DNA of 64,000 nucleotides from Aquabacter sp. L1I39 (GTDB lineage: Bacteria; Pseudomonadota; Alphaproteobacteria; Rhizobiales; Xanthobacteraceae), in contig NZ_CP072392.1 of NCBI RefSeq assembly GCF_017742835.1, forward strand, positions 1,720,385 through 1,784,384, in the 5' to 3' direction. The notes under the pieces are model-generated. The model was not told the origin of the DNA. It was given only the letters and a program-made list of their open reading frames with translations, and did not search any database. Both the position numbers and the translations under genes were made by a program. Of the stretch, positions 9,701 to 20,551 are shown piece by piece. Positions within the stretch are counted from its first letter, which is position 1; every line of letters starts with the position of its first letter.

Positions 9701-9955
9701 GTTTCCAAGGTGGGCAAGGTGGCGGGTTGCACCGTCACCGACGGCATCGTGGAACGCGGCCAGCATGTCCGCCTCATTCGCGACAACGTGGTGATCCACG
9801 AAGGCAAGCTGTCGACCCTGAACCGCTACAAGGACGCTGTGAACACCGTCCATGCGGGCCAGGATTGCGGCATGTCCTTCGAGAACTACCAGGACATGCG
9901 CGCCGGCGACGTCATCGAGTGCTACCGCGTGGAAGTGGTGCGCCGCTCGCTCTGA
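6749..9955 (+). CDS. infB: Translation initiation factor IF-2
   Basis: GTPase that brings fMet-tRNA to the 30S subunit and promotes subunit joining. The 1068-residue protein opens with a short conserved segment ([18 protein letters not shown]), then a very Ala/Pro-rich stretch (about 55-220), a Gly/Pro/Gln segment (about 240-290) and a charged Arg/Glu/Ala coiled-coil region (about 295-370). A second IF2_N domain precedes the G domain at about 570, with [16 protein letters not shown] and NKID. Domains II-IV follow. The start at 6749 overlaps the ylxR stop. The disordered N-terminal half is longer than in gammaproteobacteria but normal in kind for Rhizobiales. A terminator-like hairpin follows at 10037. 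Confidence 0.98.
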   Translation: MNDTKTPGDKTLHPAPGKTLTLKRPVEQGTVRQSFSHGRSKAVVVEKVKRRTFAPGEAAPNAAPAPTPAPAPAPAAARPAAPATPAAPRPAAPAQPPAPVTARAPEAAPAPTPAPAPAAPATPAAPAPVTAKAPVEAPATPAPAAPVEAPVAKAEAPAPAAPVVEAPAAPTPAPTAAPAAGASVSAKPAPAPQPPASPAPRTSAPASTPSRPMDNRTTSSGAASRPTGSSSSGPARNVSTGGQRPGQGQQRPGQGNNRPGQGGPNADRRSGGPGGGGRPGAQRPGGSGVVLRTLTEEERNARANALADARVRAVEEQRMAEERRVAEEEARRRAERERAERAEREAAEARKREEESRRALEDESKRKAEQEARKRFGEEQGAARSASATPAARPLTPRPAATTTPTEGEDEERRPARRGATPPRPAAPVKLPKSPGSEKSRGRLTLTNALSSEEERQRSVASFRRRTQRMTGHRAMESKEKISREVILPETITIQELANRMSERAVDVIRMLMKQGQMVKITDVIDADTAELIAEDLGHTVRRVSESDVEEGLFDVADAPEKLLPRPPVVTIMGHVDHGKTSLLDAIRKANVVSGEAGGITQHIGAYQVTSPLGGKITFIDTPGHAAFTAMRARGAKVTDIVVLVVAADDGVMPQTIEAINHARAAKVPLIVAINKIDKPDAKPERVRSELLQYEVQVESMGGETLEVEVSATKQINLDKLLEAISLQSEILNLTANPDRAAEGTVIEAKLDRGRGPVATVLIQRGTMHIGDIVVAGAEWGRVRALITDVGANTDAAGPSFPVEVLGFNGTPEAGDRLAVVENEARAREITDYRQRQKREKAAARSATVRGSLEQMMSQVRSSGRKEFPLIIKGDVQGSVEAIIGALEKVGNDEVQARVIHSGAGGINESDVTLAETSGASIIAFNVRANKEAREAAERAGIEIRYYNIIYDLVDDVKQAMSGLLAPINRETMLGNALIKEIFAVSKVGKVAGCTVTDGIVERGQHVRLIRDNVVIHEGKLSTLNRYKDAVNTVHAGQDCGMSFENYQDMRAGDVIECYRVEVVRRSL

Positions 9956-10036
9956 GCCGCTGGGCCGGCACCCTTCGGGGCGCCGCGACTGGAGATGGCG
10001 CGGGGCCTCGGCTCCGCCGCTTTCCCGAACCAACAT

Positions 10037-10078
10037 CCCTCATCCCGGGTCCTGCGGCCCGGCGGTGAGGGCGTTTTT
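10037..10078 (+). terminator. Terminator or attenuator between infB and rbfA
   Basis: CCCTCA (10037-10042) pairs with TGAGGG (10066-10071), and inside it CCGGG (10045-10049) pairs with CCCGG (10058-10062). CGTTTTTA follows at once. It would end part of the nusA-infB transcripts and separate rbfA-truB. Confidence 0.65.
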
Positions 10079-10154
10079 ATGAGATGCGGCGGTCCGATTC
10101 CGCCCCGTCTCGCGTGAGGAGCGACGGGCGCGCCGCGCCGTCGGATGAAGGACC

Positions 10155-10571
10155 ATGAGACAACAGAACAAGACCGGCGCCGGCCCCAGCCAGCGCATGC
10201 TGCGCGTCGGCGAACTGGTGCGCCACGCTCTGGCCGACGTGCTTTCGCGTGGCGACCATATCGACCCGGTGCTCTCCGGGCACATCATCACCGTGCCCGA
10301 AGTGCGCATGTCACCGGACCTGAAGATCGCCACCTGCTTCGTTATGCCACTCGGCGGCAAGGACATTGCGCCAGTGCTGAAGGCCTTGACCGACAATGCG
10401 CGCTTCCTGCGCACGGAACTGGCGCGCCGGGTGGAGCTGAAGTCGGTGCCTGAGCTGCGCTTCCGGAAGGACACCTCGTTCGACGAGGGCGCGCGCATCG
10501 ACGCCTTGCTGCGTTCACCCGACGTGGCCCGAGACCTTGAGACCGATGGCGAGAACGAAACGGATCAATGA
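10155..10571 (+). CDS. rbfA: 30S ribosome-binding factor RbfA
   Basis: A 138-residue cold-shock-type factor that binds the 30S subunit and helps 16S rRNA maturation. The KH-like fold is recognisable from [17 protein letters not shown] at the N-terminus, [17 protein letters not shown] in the middle and [18 protein letters not shown] near the end. GAAGGA lies a few bases before the ATG. Its TGA overlaps the truB ATG (ATGA), so the pair is coupled. A terminator-like structure in the 199-bp gap after infB suggests separate control or partial read-through. Confidence 0.96.
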   Translation: MRQQNKTGAGPSQRMLRVGELVRHALADVLSRGDHIDPVLSGHIITVPEVRMSPDLKIATCFVMPLGGKDIAPVLKALTDNARFLRTELARRVELKSVPELRFRKDTSFDEGARIDALLRSPDVARDLETDGENETDQ

Positions 10572-11680
10572 TGCCCATCGCCGATGACCGCTCCCCGGAG
10601 CAAGATGACGGCCACGACGCCGCACAGGACACCGCCGTCTTGACTCCGGCCACTGCGCCCGCGTCGGACTATGACCGGCCGCGCTACAAGCGCGCCGGTG
10701 AGCCGCCGCGCCGCCCCCAGCGCGACCCCAACAAGCCGCGCGAGCCCAAGCGCGACATTGACGGCTGGGTTCTGCTGGACAAGCCCATCGGCATGACCTC
10801 CACCCAGGCGGTCACCGTGGTGAAGCGCCTGTTCGGCGCCAAGAAGGCCGGCCATGCGGGCACGCTGGATCCGCTGGCGTCCGGCTGCCTGCCCATCGCC
10901 TTCGGCGAGGCCACCAAGACCGTCCCCTATGTGATGGACGGCCGCAAGACCTATCGCTTCACCGTGTGCTTCGGCATCGAGATGGACACCGATGACGCGG
11001 AAGGCTCGCCCGTCGCGACCTCCGATGTTCGCCCCGCCGACGCCGAGATCGAAGCGGCGCTCGACCAGTTCCGCGGCGAGATCATGCAAGTGCCGCCGGT
11101 CTATTCTGCGCTCAAGATCCAGGGCGAGCGCGCCTATGATCTGGCCCGGGAGGGCGAGACCGTGGTGCTGGAGGCCCGCCCCGTGGTGATTCACCGCCTG
11201 GAAATCGTGTCCCGTCCGGACGCCGACCATGTCGTGATCGAGGCCGAGTGCGGCAAGGGCACCTATGTGCGCTCCATCGCCCGCGACCTCGGCCGGGCGC
11301 TGGGCACCTGCGGCCATGTCTCGACCTTGCGTCGCACCGCCGTCGGCCCGTTCCTGGAGGAGGACCTCGTTCCCCTCGACGAGCTGCGCGACCGCGCCGA
11401 TGCGGGCATGCCCGCTTTGTCCGAGGCCATGGCGGACGTGGGCTGCGCCTTGGAGGAACTGCCGGAGATCGCCGTCACCCCGTCCGATGCGCACCGCATG
11501 CGCTGCGGCCAGAACGTAATCCTGCGTGGGCGCGATGCGCCCATCTATGAGGGGCATGTGGCGGTGTCCTGCCAGGGCTCGCTGATTGCCATCGGCGACA
11601 TGGCGGGCGGCGAGGTTCGGCCACATCGTGTATTCAATTGGGCCAAGTCTGCGCCCAAGCCCATGCGCCGGTCTGCCTGA
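10568..11680 (+). CDS. truB: tRNA pseudouridine-55 synthase TruB
   Basis: TruB converts U55 of tRNA to pseudouridine. After a polar, Pro/Arg-rich N-terminal extension of about 60 residues the catalytic domain begins at [17 protein letters not shown]. The catalytic aspartate lies in [12 protein letters not shown] (about residue 102), and [20 protein letters not shown] and [12 protein letters not shown] are further family motifs. The C-terminal PUA-like part extends to 370 residues, longer than the roughly 310 typical. It overlaps rbfA and is closed by a strong intrinsic terminator at 11735. Confidence 0.97.
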   Translation: MMPIADDRSPEQDDGHDAAQDTAVLTPATAPASDYDRPRYKRAGEPPRRPQRDPNKPREPKRDIDGWVLLDKPIGMTSTQAVTVVKRLFGAKKAGHAGTLDPLASGCLPIAFGEATKTVPYVMDGRKTYRFTVCFGIEMDTDDAEGSPVATSDVRPADAEIEAALDQFRGEIMQVPPVYSALKIQGERAYDLAREGETVVLEARPVVIHRLEIVSRPDADHVVIEAECGKGTYVRSIARDLGRALGTCGHVSTLRRTAVGPFLEEDLVPLDELRDRADAGMPALSEAMADVGCALEELPEIAVTPSDAHRMRCGQNVILRGRDAPIYEGHVAVSCQGSLIAIGDMAGGEVRPHRVFNWAKSAPKPMRRSA

Positions 11681-11734
11681 GACCGGGACCGCGAGGCGGC
11701 TCCGGCCGGCTTTCTCCGACATTTCGCAAGCCTC

Positions 11735-11768
11735 AAGGCCGCCGAACCTGCGTTTCGGCGGCCTTTTT
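11735..11768 (+). terminator. Rho-independent terminator after truB
   Basis: A perfect 12-bp stem (AAGGCCGCCGAA with TTCGGCGGCCTT), a short loop and a T tract at 11764-11768, 54 bp after the truB stop. It isolates the translation operon from the following orphan binding-protein gene. Confidence 0.9.
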
Positions 11769-11830
11769 GCGTCTGGGGCCGCGGGCCGCGCTCGAAGGTG
11801 GCATTGACGCTACGAGAGGCCCAACGAAAG

Positions 11831-11840
11831 TTGTATACAA
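11831..11840. promoter_or_regulatory. TTGTATACAA palindrome, candidate GntR-type operator
   Basis: A perfect 10-bp palindrome TTGTATACAA lies 88 bp upstream of the binding-protein gene. TNGTATACNA-like sites are typical of GntR-family (FCD/FadR subgroup) regulators. No GntR gene is in the window, so the regulator would act in trans. Confidence 0.5.
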
Positions 11841-11860
11841 AAATGTGAGCGCGATGCGCT

Positions 11861-11886
11861 GTTGCATCCCAAATACGGCATGCAAC
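11861..11886. promoter_or_regulatory. Inverted repeat GTTGCAT-N12-ATGCAAC in the leader of the binding-protein gene
   Basis: Seven-bp arms at 11861-11867 and 11880-11886 flank 12 bp, 41 bp before the start codon. It may be a second operator or an RNA hairpin in the leader. No regulator can be assigned. Confidence 0.35.
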
Positions 11887-11927
11887 TTGCGTGGGGAGGG
11901 CCTTCATCAACCCCGGAAAGCGAGCCC

Positions 11928-13535
11928 ATGCGCTTCGGATTGTCCTTCCTCTCTTCCGCCCTTGTCTCGCTGGCCCTTGCGGCCGGCGCTCCCATGGCAG
12001 CCCAGGCCGAAAATGTGGTGCGCTACGGCATCTCCATGGCCGACATCCCGCAGACCACGGGACAGCCTGATCGAGGTGCAGGTGCCTATCAATTCACCGG
12101 CTACACCCTCTACGACCCACTGGTCGCCTGGGAAATGAACGTGGCCGATCGGCCCGGCAAATTGGTGCCGGGCCTCGCCACCGAATGGAAGGTAGACCCG
12201 GCAGACCAGAAGAAGTGGATCTTCACCCTGCGCAAGGGCGTCAAGTTCCATGACGGCTCCGACTTCACCGCCGATGCGGTGATCTGGAACTTGGACAAGG
12301 TGCTGGACGAGAAGTCACCCCAGTTCGATAAGCGCCAGTCCGCGCAGGTGAAGACCCGCCTGCCCTCCGTCGCCTCCTATCGCAAGGTGGACGACTACAC
12401 GGTGGAGATCACCACCAAGGACGTGGACAGCTTCTTCCCCTACCAGATGCTCTGGTTCCTGGTGTCGAGCCCCGCGCAATATGAAAAGCTCGGCAAGGAC
12501 TGGGACAAGTTCGCGGCCAGCCCGTCGGGCACCGGTCCGTTCAAGATGGACAAGCTGGTCCCCCGCGAGCGCCTGGAACTGGTGCGCAATCCCGATTATT
12601 GGGACAAGAACCGACTGCCCAAGGCGGACCGGATGGTGCTCATACCCATCCCTGAGGCCGTCACGCGCACCAATGCCCTGCTTGCTGGCCAGGTGGACCT
12701 CATCGAGACCCCCGCGCCCGACGCCGTGCCGCAATTGAAAGCAGCCGGCATCAAGATCGTCGACAACGTCACCCCGCACGTGTGGAACTACCACCTCTCA
12801 GTCCTGCCCGGTTCGCCCTGGACCGACGTGCGCCTGCGCAAGGCGCTAAATCTGGCTGTCGACCGCGACGGCATCGTCGCCCTCATGAACGGCCTCGCCA
12901 AGCCCGCCAAGGGCCAGGTGGACCCGCAGAGCCCCTGGTTCGGCAAGCCCACCTTCGACCTGAAGTACGACCCGGCCGAAGCTGCGCGGTTGGTGAAGGA
13001 AGCCGGCTATTCCAAGGAAAAGCCGGTCAAGGCCACCTTCATCATTGCCACCGGCGGCACGGGCCAGATGCTGTCCTTGCCCATGAACGAATATCTCCAG
13101 GCCTCCTTCAAGGAGATCGGGGTGGACGTGGAGTTCAAAGTGGTGGAGCTGGAGGCGCTCTATACCCATTGGCGCAAGGGGGCGAAGGACCCCATCAATG
13201 CCGGCATTACCGCCAACAACATCGCTTATGTGACGTCCGACCCGCTCTATGCGCTCATCCGCTTCTTCGATTCCCGGCAGGTGGCGCCGGTGGGGGTGAA
13301 CTGGGGCTATTATTCCAATCCCAAGGTGGATGCCCTCATCGACGAGGCGAAGCGCACCTTCGACGTCGCCAAGCAGGACGAGCTGATGGCCAAGGTGCAT
13401 GAGCAGGTGGTGGATGATGCGGCCCTCGTCTGGGTGGTGCACGACACCAACCCCCATGCCCTCTCCCCCAAGGTGAAGGACTTCGTGCAGGCCCAACACT
13501 GGTTCCAGGATCTGACCACCATCGGCATGAAGTGA
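11928..13535 (+). CDS. Orphan periplasmic solute-binding protein, family 5 (peptide/nickel type)
   Basis: A 535-residue SBP_bac_5 protein. The start at 11928 gives a clean Sec signal peptide (MRFGLSFLSS, hydrophobic core, AQA cleavage site). Family motifs include the YDPLVAWE region, FTLRKGVKFHDGSDFTADAV and SGTGPFKMDKLVPRERLEL. Such proteins bind oligopeptides, nickel chelates or opines and pass them to a Dpp/Opp-type importer. No permease or ATPase gene adjoins it; the flanks are truB and rpsO, which are usually neighbours in Rhizobiales. It has its own putative operator and is closed by a hairpin, so it looks like an independent inserted cassette. The ligand is unknown. Confidence 0.9.
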   Translation: MRFGLSFLSSALVSLALAAGAPMAAQAENVVRYGISMADIPQTTGQPDRGAGAYQFTGYTLYDPLVAWEMNVADRPGKLVPGLATEWKVDPADQKKWIFTLRKGVKFHDGSDFTADAVIWNLDKVLDEKSPQFDKRQSAQVKTRLPSVASYRKVDDYTVEITTKDVDSFFPYQMLWFLVSSPAQYEKLGKDWDKFAASPSGTGPFKMDKLVPRERLELVRNPDYWDKNRLPKADRMVLIPIPEAVTRTNALLAGQVDLIETPAPDAVPQLKAAGIKIVDNVTPHVWNYHLSVLPGSPWTDVRLRKALNLAVDRDGIVALMNGLAKPAKGQVDPQSPWFGKPTFDLKYDPAEAARLVKEAGYSKEKPVKATFIIATGGTGQMLSLPMNEYLQASFKEIGVDVEFKVVELEALYTHWRKGAKDPINAGITANNIAYVTSDPLYALIRFFDSRQVAPVGVNWGYYSNPKVDALIDEAKRTFDVAKQDELMAKVHEQVVDDAALVWVVHDTNPHALSPKVKDFVQAQHWFQDLTTIGMK

Positions 13536-13577
13536 ACGTGGCGCTCCGCGACCCATTGCAACCAACGGGCGCACGAC

Positions 13578-13602
13578 CCGGCGGGCCTTGAAGGCCCGCC
13601 GG
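13578..13602 (+). terminator. Strong hairpin after the binding-protein gene
   Basis: Two 12-bp arms, CCGGCGGGCCTT and AAGGCCCGCCGG, surround a single base, 43 bp after the stop. There is no long T tract (ACTTTG follows), so it may act as a weak terminator or an mRNA 3' stabiliser. Confidence 0.55.
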
Positions 13603-13793
13603 ACTTTGCACTGGCTCGCACCCGGATTTTGTGTATAGTTCAGCCGCGCTCCCGAAAGGGGGCGCAACCCTTCCGTTCGACCTGGACCGCGCTGGACGAC
13701 ATCCCGGCCCGGCCCGTCGACGGTCTGGCAATCCCGGTTCCGCCTGAAATGGCGGTGGCGATTGCCGCCCTTCTCAACCGAAAGGATAATCCG

Positions 13794-14063
13794 ATGTCGA
13801 TCACGGCAGAGCGCAAGCAGGCGCTCATCAAGGACTATGGGGCCAAGGACGGCGACACCGGTTCGCCCGAGGTGCAGGTTGCGATCCTCTCCGAGCGCAT
13901 CTCCAACCTGACCGAGCACTTCAAGTCCCATAACAAGGACAACCATTCCCGTCGCGGCCTGCTGAAGCTGGTGTCCCAGCGCCGCAGCCTCCTCGACTAC
14001 CTGAAGCGCAAGGACGAAGGTCGCTACAAGTCGCTGATCGAGCGGCTCGGCCTGCGTCGCTGA
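13794..14063 (+). CDS. rpsO: 30S ribosomal protein S15
   Basis: The full 89-residue uS15: [50 protein letters not shown] and a basic C-terminus ending GLRR. It binds the central domain of 16S rRNA. A longer in-frame frame upstream (from 13629) is not supported because the standard S15 start is at 13794, after GAAAGGA. A TATAGT box at 13634 may be part of its promoter. pnp follows after 304 bp with a structured leader. Confidence 0.98.
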   Translation: MSITAERKQALIKDYGAKDGDTGSPEVQVAILSERISNLTEHFKSHNKDNHSRRGLLKLVSQRRSLLDYLKRKDEGRYKSLIERLGLRR

Positions 14064-14075
14064 CAGGGCTCCCGG

Positions 14076-14111
14076 CCCTTCGGGCGCCGGCGTGATGGCC
14101 GGCCCGAAGGG
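14076..14111 (+). terminator. rpsO-pnp intergenic hairpin
   Basis: CCCTTCGGGC plus GCCGGC (14076-14091) pairs with GCCGGCCCGAAGGG (14098-14111) around a six-base loop, with a two-base bulge. There is no T tract. It may terminate rpsO partly or serve as an RNase III processing site, as in other rpsO-pnp pairs. Confidence 0.55.
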
Positions 14112-14258
14112 TCTTGGGTCCCAAGGGCGCGTCCCGGTGCGGTGGCCTCCATCGCATGGGATCGCGCCCAAGCGCGCCGCATGACGCGGCGACGCATCGT
14201 GACGGACATGGGGTCCGCCGCGCGCCCGCGAAGTCTAGGGAAAGTCATGGCAGGATCG

Positions 14259-14318
14259 CCGGACGCTACCGTCGTGCATCGCCCCAATCCGGGGACGATG
14301 AACGGGCGGCGCGTCCGG
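14259..14318 (+). promoter_or_regulatory. Structured pnp mRNA leader (nested hairpin)
   Basis: The 304-bp rpsO-pnp gap holds a nested structure. The outer arms CCGGACGC (14259-14266) and GCGTCCGG (14311-14318) enclose an inner hairpin CATCGCCCC/GGGG-A-CGATG (14277-14300) with loop AATCC. It ends 49 bp before the pnp start. In enterobacteria pnp is autoregulated through an RNase III-cut leader hairpin; a similar role is inferred here. I see no other feature in this gap besides the hairpin at 14076. Confidence 0.5.
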
Positions 14319-14367
14319 CCGTCTTGCACATGGCTCTCCCGCTTCGCGCAATAGAGAGAGACATTCC

Positions 14368-16551
<2,184 letters not shown>

Positions 16552-16580
16552 GGCACGCTTCTGCCTTTCCAGAAAAGAGA

Positions 16581-16606
16581 AGGGCGGCCCTGCGGCCGCC
16601 CTTTTT
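16581..16606. terminator. Bidirectional terminator between pnp and the chemoreceptor gene
   Basis: AGGGCGGCC (16581-16589) pairs with GGCCGCCCT (16594-16602), with CTTTTTG following on the plus strand. The minus strand reads a T-rich CTTCTCTTTTCT after the stem, so it can serve both converging genes. Confidence 0.9.
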
Positions 16607-16630
16607 GTTTGCCCGTCCGTTGACGGGTTC

Positions 16631-18643
16631 TCAGGCCGCCCTAACCGTCCGCACGAAGTCACGCACCTGGCGTCGCAGATGCTCGGCTTGCCGGGACAGG
16701 TCCCGGGACGAGGACAGGACCTGCTGGGCTGCCGCCGAGGAGGCCTGCGCCGCCCGCTCCACTGCGCTGATGCTGGCGGTAACCTCGGTCGTACCGTTCG
16801 CCGCGCTCTGGATGCTGCGCGCCACCTCTCCGGTGGTGGCGTTCTGCTCCTCCATGGCGGCCGCAATGGCCGCCGCCGCCGCGCGAAGCTCGGAAATGGT
16901 CTGGCTGAAGCTCGAAATGGAGACCACCACGTCGCCGGTGGAGTCTTGGATGCCGTTGATCCGCGCGGCGATATCGGCAGTTGCCTTGGCGGTCTGTCCG
17001 GCCAGTTCCTTCACCTCCTGCGCCACCACCGCAAAACCCCGCCCCGCTTCCCCGGCCCGCGCGGATTCGATGGTGGCGTTCAGGGCCAGAAGGTTGGTCT
17101 GGCCGGCAATGGTGTCGATGAGGCTGACGATTGTGCCGATCTGGTCGGCCGACGTGCGCAGACCGTTGATCTGGCCGTTGGTCGTCTCCACCTCGCTCAC
17201 CGCCTGCTCGGTCATTTGCGAGGAATGCTGGAGACGGTCTCCGATCTCTCGCGCGGAGGTGGAGAGTTCCTCGATCGCCGCAGCGACGGACTGCACATTG
17301 GTCGTCGCCAACTGAGCGGCGGCTGCGACAGTCGCTGCTTCGTTTGTGGCCTCGTCAGCCGTGGCATTGAGGCTTTCGGCCGCCTGCTGCAACTCGGTGG
17401 CGGCACTGGCCACCAGGTCCACCACCGCGCCGACAGCGGCCTCAAAGGACTGGGCGAGGCCGTTCATCTCTTCCCTGCGCCTCGCCTGGGCCGCCGCCTC
17501 TTCCTCCTGCCGCGCGGCCCGCAGGCGCTCGGCCTCCACGAGGCTGTCGCGGAAGAAGGCAAGGGCGCGGGCCTGATCGCCGATCTCATCGCTCCGGCGG
17601 GCATGGGGGATGGCTGTCTCGAGGTCGCCCCCCGAGACGCGCTCCATGGCGCCGGCCACATGCGCCAGGGGACGCGCAACGCCGACGATCGAATAGGCAC
17701 CGGCCGCGATCGAGGCGAGAATTGCGACGATCGAAAGGGCCATAATCTGGCCCATCCCGTCGTCGAGGGCGTCGTTCGCGATGGCCTGCGCCTCAACGGC
17801 CTGCTCCGCGCTCTCCTTGGTGACCGTCGCAAGCAGCTTCGCCGCTTCGCGGGTGGCAGGTGCGAGAGCGTCCTGGACCAGCTTCTCCCGCGCCTGAATC
17901 TCCGCAAGCCCCTCGCGGATGGCAGTCACATAGCCGTCGAACAGCGAGCGGGCGGAGTCGAGATCGGGGGACTTGCCGAGGGCGTCCTGGAGATCGTCGA
18001 GGATCCGCATCCCCCGGTCCTGCATGGCGGAAATCAGAAGCAGCTGCTTGCGATCCTCTTCCAGGATGAAGGTCGCTGCCGCAAGGCTGATCCCGTCGAG
18101 CAATTGCTCCAGCTGATGCGCGCCATCTGTGGCCTCGGTCTTTCCCGCCGCCGTTGCCGTCGCAGCGAGCATGGAAAAGGCTCCGCGCGCGCGGGTGCCC
18201 AGGGCAATGCGGCTGTCAACCGCCTGGAGCTGGGTGGTCTGGGTCTCACGGATGTCCGCCACGGTACGGGCGATGTCGGCGAGGCGCGCCTTCAGCGTGC
18301 GGAACGTCTCTCTGTCGTCCTCGTGCGTTTCGATTTCCATCAGATGGTTGAGCTTCCCCTGCGCGGCGGCCACGTCCACCTTCACCTTTCGCAGCAGGTC
18401 GTCATTGTCCAGGCTCGCAAAGGATTGCCGCAATTCCCCGGCATTCAGCCGTACGGCGCCAAGAAGCAGGCCCACCGTCTCCGCATCCTTGAGGATTTCG
18501 GCTTGGCGGCGGGAATCTTCGACGGCCTCCTCAATGCGGCCCATGGCGATCTGGCGGCTGACGATCACGCCCGCGGACATGAGAACCAGAAAGCCCGCGA
18601 CCAGACCGAGCTTCAGTCCGATACCCAACCGCATGCCGCGCAT
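16631..18643 (-). CDS. Methyl-accepting chemotaxis protein
   Basis: A 670-residue transmembrane chemoreceptor that controls CheA activity. One membrane helix lies at about 7-27, followed by a helical periplasmic sensor region, then a second helix ([20 protein letters not shown]) and a HAMP domain ([21 protein letters not shown]). The cytoplasmic signalling domain carries the hairpin tip [19 protein letters not shown] and [16 protein letters not shown]. The start at 18643 follows GGGAGAGGTGGC; a longer frame to 18706 is less likely. The ligand is unknown. It lies between pnp and fabI, where many Rhizobiales have no such gene. Confidence 0.95.
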   Translation of the reverse strand: MRGMRLGIGLKLGLVAGFLVLMSAGVIVSRQIAMGRIEEAVEDSRRQAEILKDAETVGLLLGAVRLNAGELRQSFASLDNDDLLRKVKVDVAAAQGKLNHLMEIETHEDDRETFRTLKARLADIARTVADIRETQTTQLQAVDSRIALGTRARGAFSMLAATATAAGKTEATDGAHQLEQLLDGISLAAATFILEEDRKQLLLISAMQDRGMRILDDLQDALGKSPDLDSARSLFDGYVTAIREGLAEIQAREKLVQDALAPATREAAKLLATVTKESAEQAVEAQAIANDALDDGMGQIMALSIVAILASIAAGAYSIVGVARPLAHVAGAMERVSGGDLETAIPHARRSDEIGDQARALAFFRDSLVEAERLRAARQEEEAAAQARRREEMNGLAQSFEAAVGAVVDLVASAATELQQAAESLNATADEATNEAATVAAAAQLATTNVQSVAAAIEELSTSAREIGDRLQHSSQMTEQAVSEVETTNGQINGLRTSADQIGTIVSLIDTIAGQTNLLALNATIESARAGEAGRGFAVVAQEVKELAGQTAKATADIAARINGIQDSTGDVVVSISSFSQTISELRAAAAAIAAAMEEQNATTGEVARSIQSAANGTTEVTASISAVERAAQASSAAAQQVLSSSRDLSRQAEHLRRQVRDFVRTVRAA

Positions 18644-18721
18644 GCCACCTCTCCCAATGTTCAGACCGCTCAAGCCAACACACTTTGACTTGCCCGAGCC
18701 TTGCACTTGGGGAGGAGGAGT

Positions 18722-19498
18722 TCAGGTGGGCGTGGCGCAGCCTTGCAGGGTGAGGACGTCCAGGACCCGGATCAGGGGAATGGGCTGGACGGTAATCAAT
18801 CCGTCGAAGGGACCGGACATCTCCAGAATGATGAACAGCGCGCCGGCAATGGACATGGAGCAGAGAAGCAAGGAGCCCACAACCACCGCGTTCCGAGGCG
18901 CGAACAGCCCGAAGCTGACGAAGATGAGCGTGAGCCAGATGATCAGAACCACCACGAACACGGTGGGTATGTTGGTCACCGCCTCCTGGCTGATGGTCCA
19001 GCGGCTGCCCAGAAGGCCTTGAAGCCGGTCCAGCACCGAGGATCGGATGGCGCGCTGGTCGTCATTCTGTGGCGTCCAGCCGCGTACCGCTGCGTCAATG
19101 TCGAGAAGGATCGCCCCGGTTACCGCGTCGGGAACCCCACTATCGTCCGCTCCTCGCCAGGTTTCCTGGATGACCCCCTGGGTGTAGCGCCGCAGCAGCG
19201 CCCGCGCCTCGCATGAGCCGGGACCGTAATGGCGCATATAGGTGTCGACGGTCAGGATGTTCAGGGCATAAGTATGAACGTCCTTGTCCGTTGTGTCGAA
19301 GCCGCCCTTCACGGACGCCGTCATGAGCCCGAGAATGAGGGACGCCATGGCCGCGATCATGCCCACGCCAAGCTTCACCGTATCCTGGGTCTCCTTGGAC
19401 ACATGATGCTCGGGCAGCTTGCGGGCTGCGAACAGGGCACCCAGGGCGCCGCCAAACATGAAAATGAAGACGATGAGCGACGTCAACCAGGGCGCCAT
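18722..19498 (-). CDS. DUF4239 (bestrophin-like) membrane protein, copy B
   Basis: A 258-residue membrane protein. There are two hydrophobic segments at the N-terminus (about 3-22 and 45-60), a soluble central part (about 65-180), and two or three helices near the C-terminus (VFVVVLIIWLTLIFVSFGLF, SIAGALFIILEMSGPFDG). Motifs such as GGALGALFAARKLPEHH and VKLGVGMIAAMASLILGL match the DUF4239 family, whose function is unknown. It has the same length and layout as the next gene, so the two are tandem duplicates on one strand. A role beside the chemoreceptor is not shown. Confidence 0.8.
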   Translation of the reverse strand: MAPWLTSLIVFIFMFGGALGALFAARKLPEHHVSKETQDTVKLGVGMIAAMASLILGLMTASVKGGFDTTDKDVHTYALNILTVDTYMRHYGPGSCEARALLRRYTQGVIQETWRGADDSGVPDAVTGAILLDIDAAVRGWTPQNDDQRAIRSSVLDRLQGLLGSRWTISQEAVTNIPTVFVVVLIIWLTLIFVSFGLFAPRNAVVVGSLLLCSMSIAGALFIILEMSGPFDGLITVQPIPLIRVLDVLTLQGCATPT

Positions 19499-19573
19499 GC
19501 CTGCCCCACTCCCTCTGGCGGGGCGGACGGGCCACCCCGATGTACCGACGACCGTCTTGCCCGCGCGCGGCGA

Positions 19574-20350
19574 TCACCCCGGGCAGGGTTTTGCTTCCAT
19601 GTAGGTGATCACTTCGACGAGGGGGTCCGGCGAGACCTGGATGGCGCCATCGAAGGGACCGGCCATTTCCACGATCAGGAACAGCGCCCCGGCGATGGAA
19701 GCCGAGCATAGAAACAAGGCGCCCACCACCACGGCGTTCAGCGGGGCGAACAGGCCGAAGCTGGAAAAGATGAGGGCAAGCCACAAGATCACAACCACGA
19801 TGAAAGCGGTGGGGATCTGGGAGTTGCTGTCGCCTGACACTTTCCAGCGCTCGGTGAGCACCGAACGCATCTCGGCCAGGATAATGTCCTTCAGGGATTT
19901 CAGGCTGTCCGTGGCGGGATCAAGCCCGCGCACCACGTTGTCAAGCTCAGACAGGGTGACCTGTGCCGGGGCGTGCGTCTTTGGCTGAAGCCTGGCGGGC
20001 GCATCCGCCCAAGTCTGCACCAGGACTCCACGCGCATAGTCGCTAAGGAGGGCGTGGGCGGGGCAGGCCGCCTTCCCATAGTGGCGAAGATCCACATCCA
20101 CGGAGAGCAGCGAAAGCGCGTAGCTGCGCACATCGGTTCCGGTGGAACTGAAAGAGCCCTGAACGGAGGCCACCATCAGGCCCAGGATCAGCGAGGCCAC
20201 GGCAGCGATCATGCCCACGCCGAGCTTCACCGTATCCTGCGTGGCAGAGGAGAGGTGATGTTCAGGAAGCCGGGACGCCAGCGCCAGGGCGCCGAGGGCG
20301 CCCCCGAACATGCAGGCAAAGGACAGAGCCGCGACGGTCCAGGAAGTCAT
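19574..20350 (-). CDS. DUF4239 (bestrophin-like) membrane protein, copy A
   Basis: The upstream paralogue, also 258 residues: [35 protein letters not shown] and SFGLFAPLNAVVVGALFLC match copy B nearly residue for residue, while the central soluble parts differ (about residues 95-170). This pattern suggests an older duplication with constrained membrane parts, or a hetero-oligomer. It is the first gene of the pair, 75 bp ahead of copy B. The 201-bp gap to fabI holds its upstream region with no promoter that I can call firmly. Function unknown. Confidence 0.8.
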   Translation of the reverse strand: MTSWTVAALSFACMFGGALGALALASRLPEHHLSSATQDTVKLGVGMIAAVASLILGLMVASVQGSFSSTGTDVRSYALSLLSVDVDLRHYGKAACPAHALLSDYARGVLVQTWADAPARLQPKTHAPAQVTLSELDNVVRGLDPATDSLKSLKDIILAEMRSVLTERWKVSGDSNSQIPTAFIVVVILWLALIFSSFGLFAPLNAVVVGALFLCSASIAGALFLIVEMAGPFDGAIQVSPDPLVEVITYMEAKPCPG

Positions 20351-20517
20351 CGTGCGGAGCTTATGGAAGGGAGGAGACGTCAGGTGTGCCCATGCGGGCG
20401 CAGGACGGCACTTTAGTGAGGAGGCGCTGCCGTGGGCAACCTAAAACCCGGAAATATCATGCCTTTGGCCGTGTGACCGCGTGCGGCCGCCCCCCCATGC
20501 GGCAGTCCACATGCCGG

Positions 20518-20541
20518 CCCGGCTCCGCGGGGGAGCCGGGG
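20518..20541. terminator. Hairpin downstream of fabI
   Basis: CCCGGCTCC (20518-20526) pairs with GGAGCCGGG (20532-20540) across a five-base loop, just beyond the fabI stop on the minus strand. No T tract follows, so it is a weak terminator or 3'-end stabiliser. Confidence 0.5.
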
Positions 20542-20551
20542 TTGGCGCGGA

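Noticed and set aside
7367..10036. 889-codon open frame on the minus strand
   Set aside because: Entirely antisense to infB, low-complexity and without any family motif.
13606..13639. Promoter TTGCAC/TATAGT for rpsO
   Set aside because: The spacer is 22 bp, too long for a sigma70 promoter; only the TATAGT box is mentioned as a possibility.
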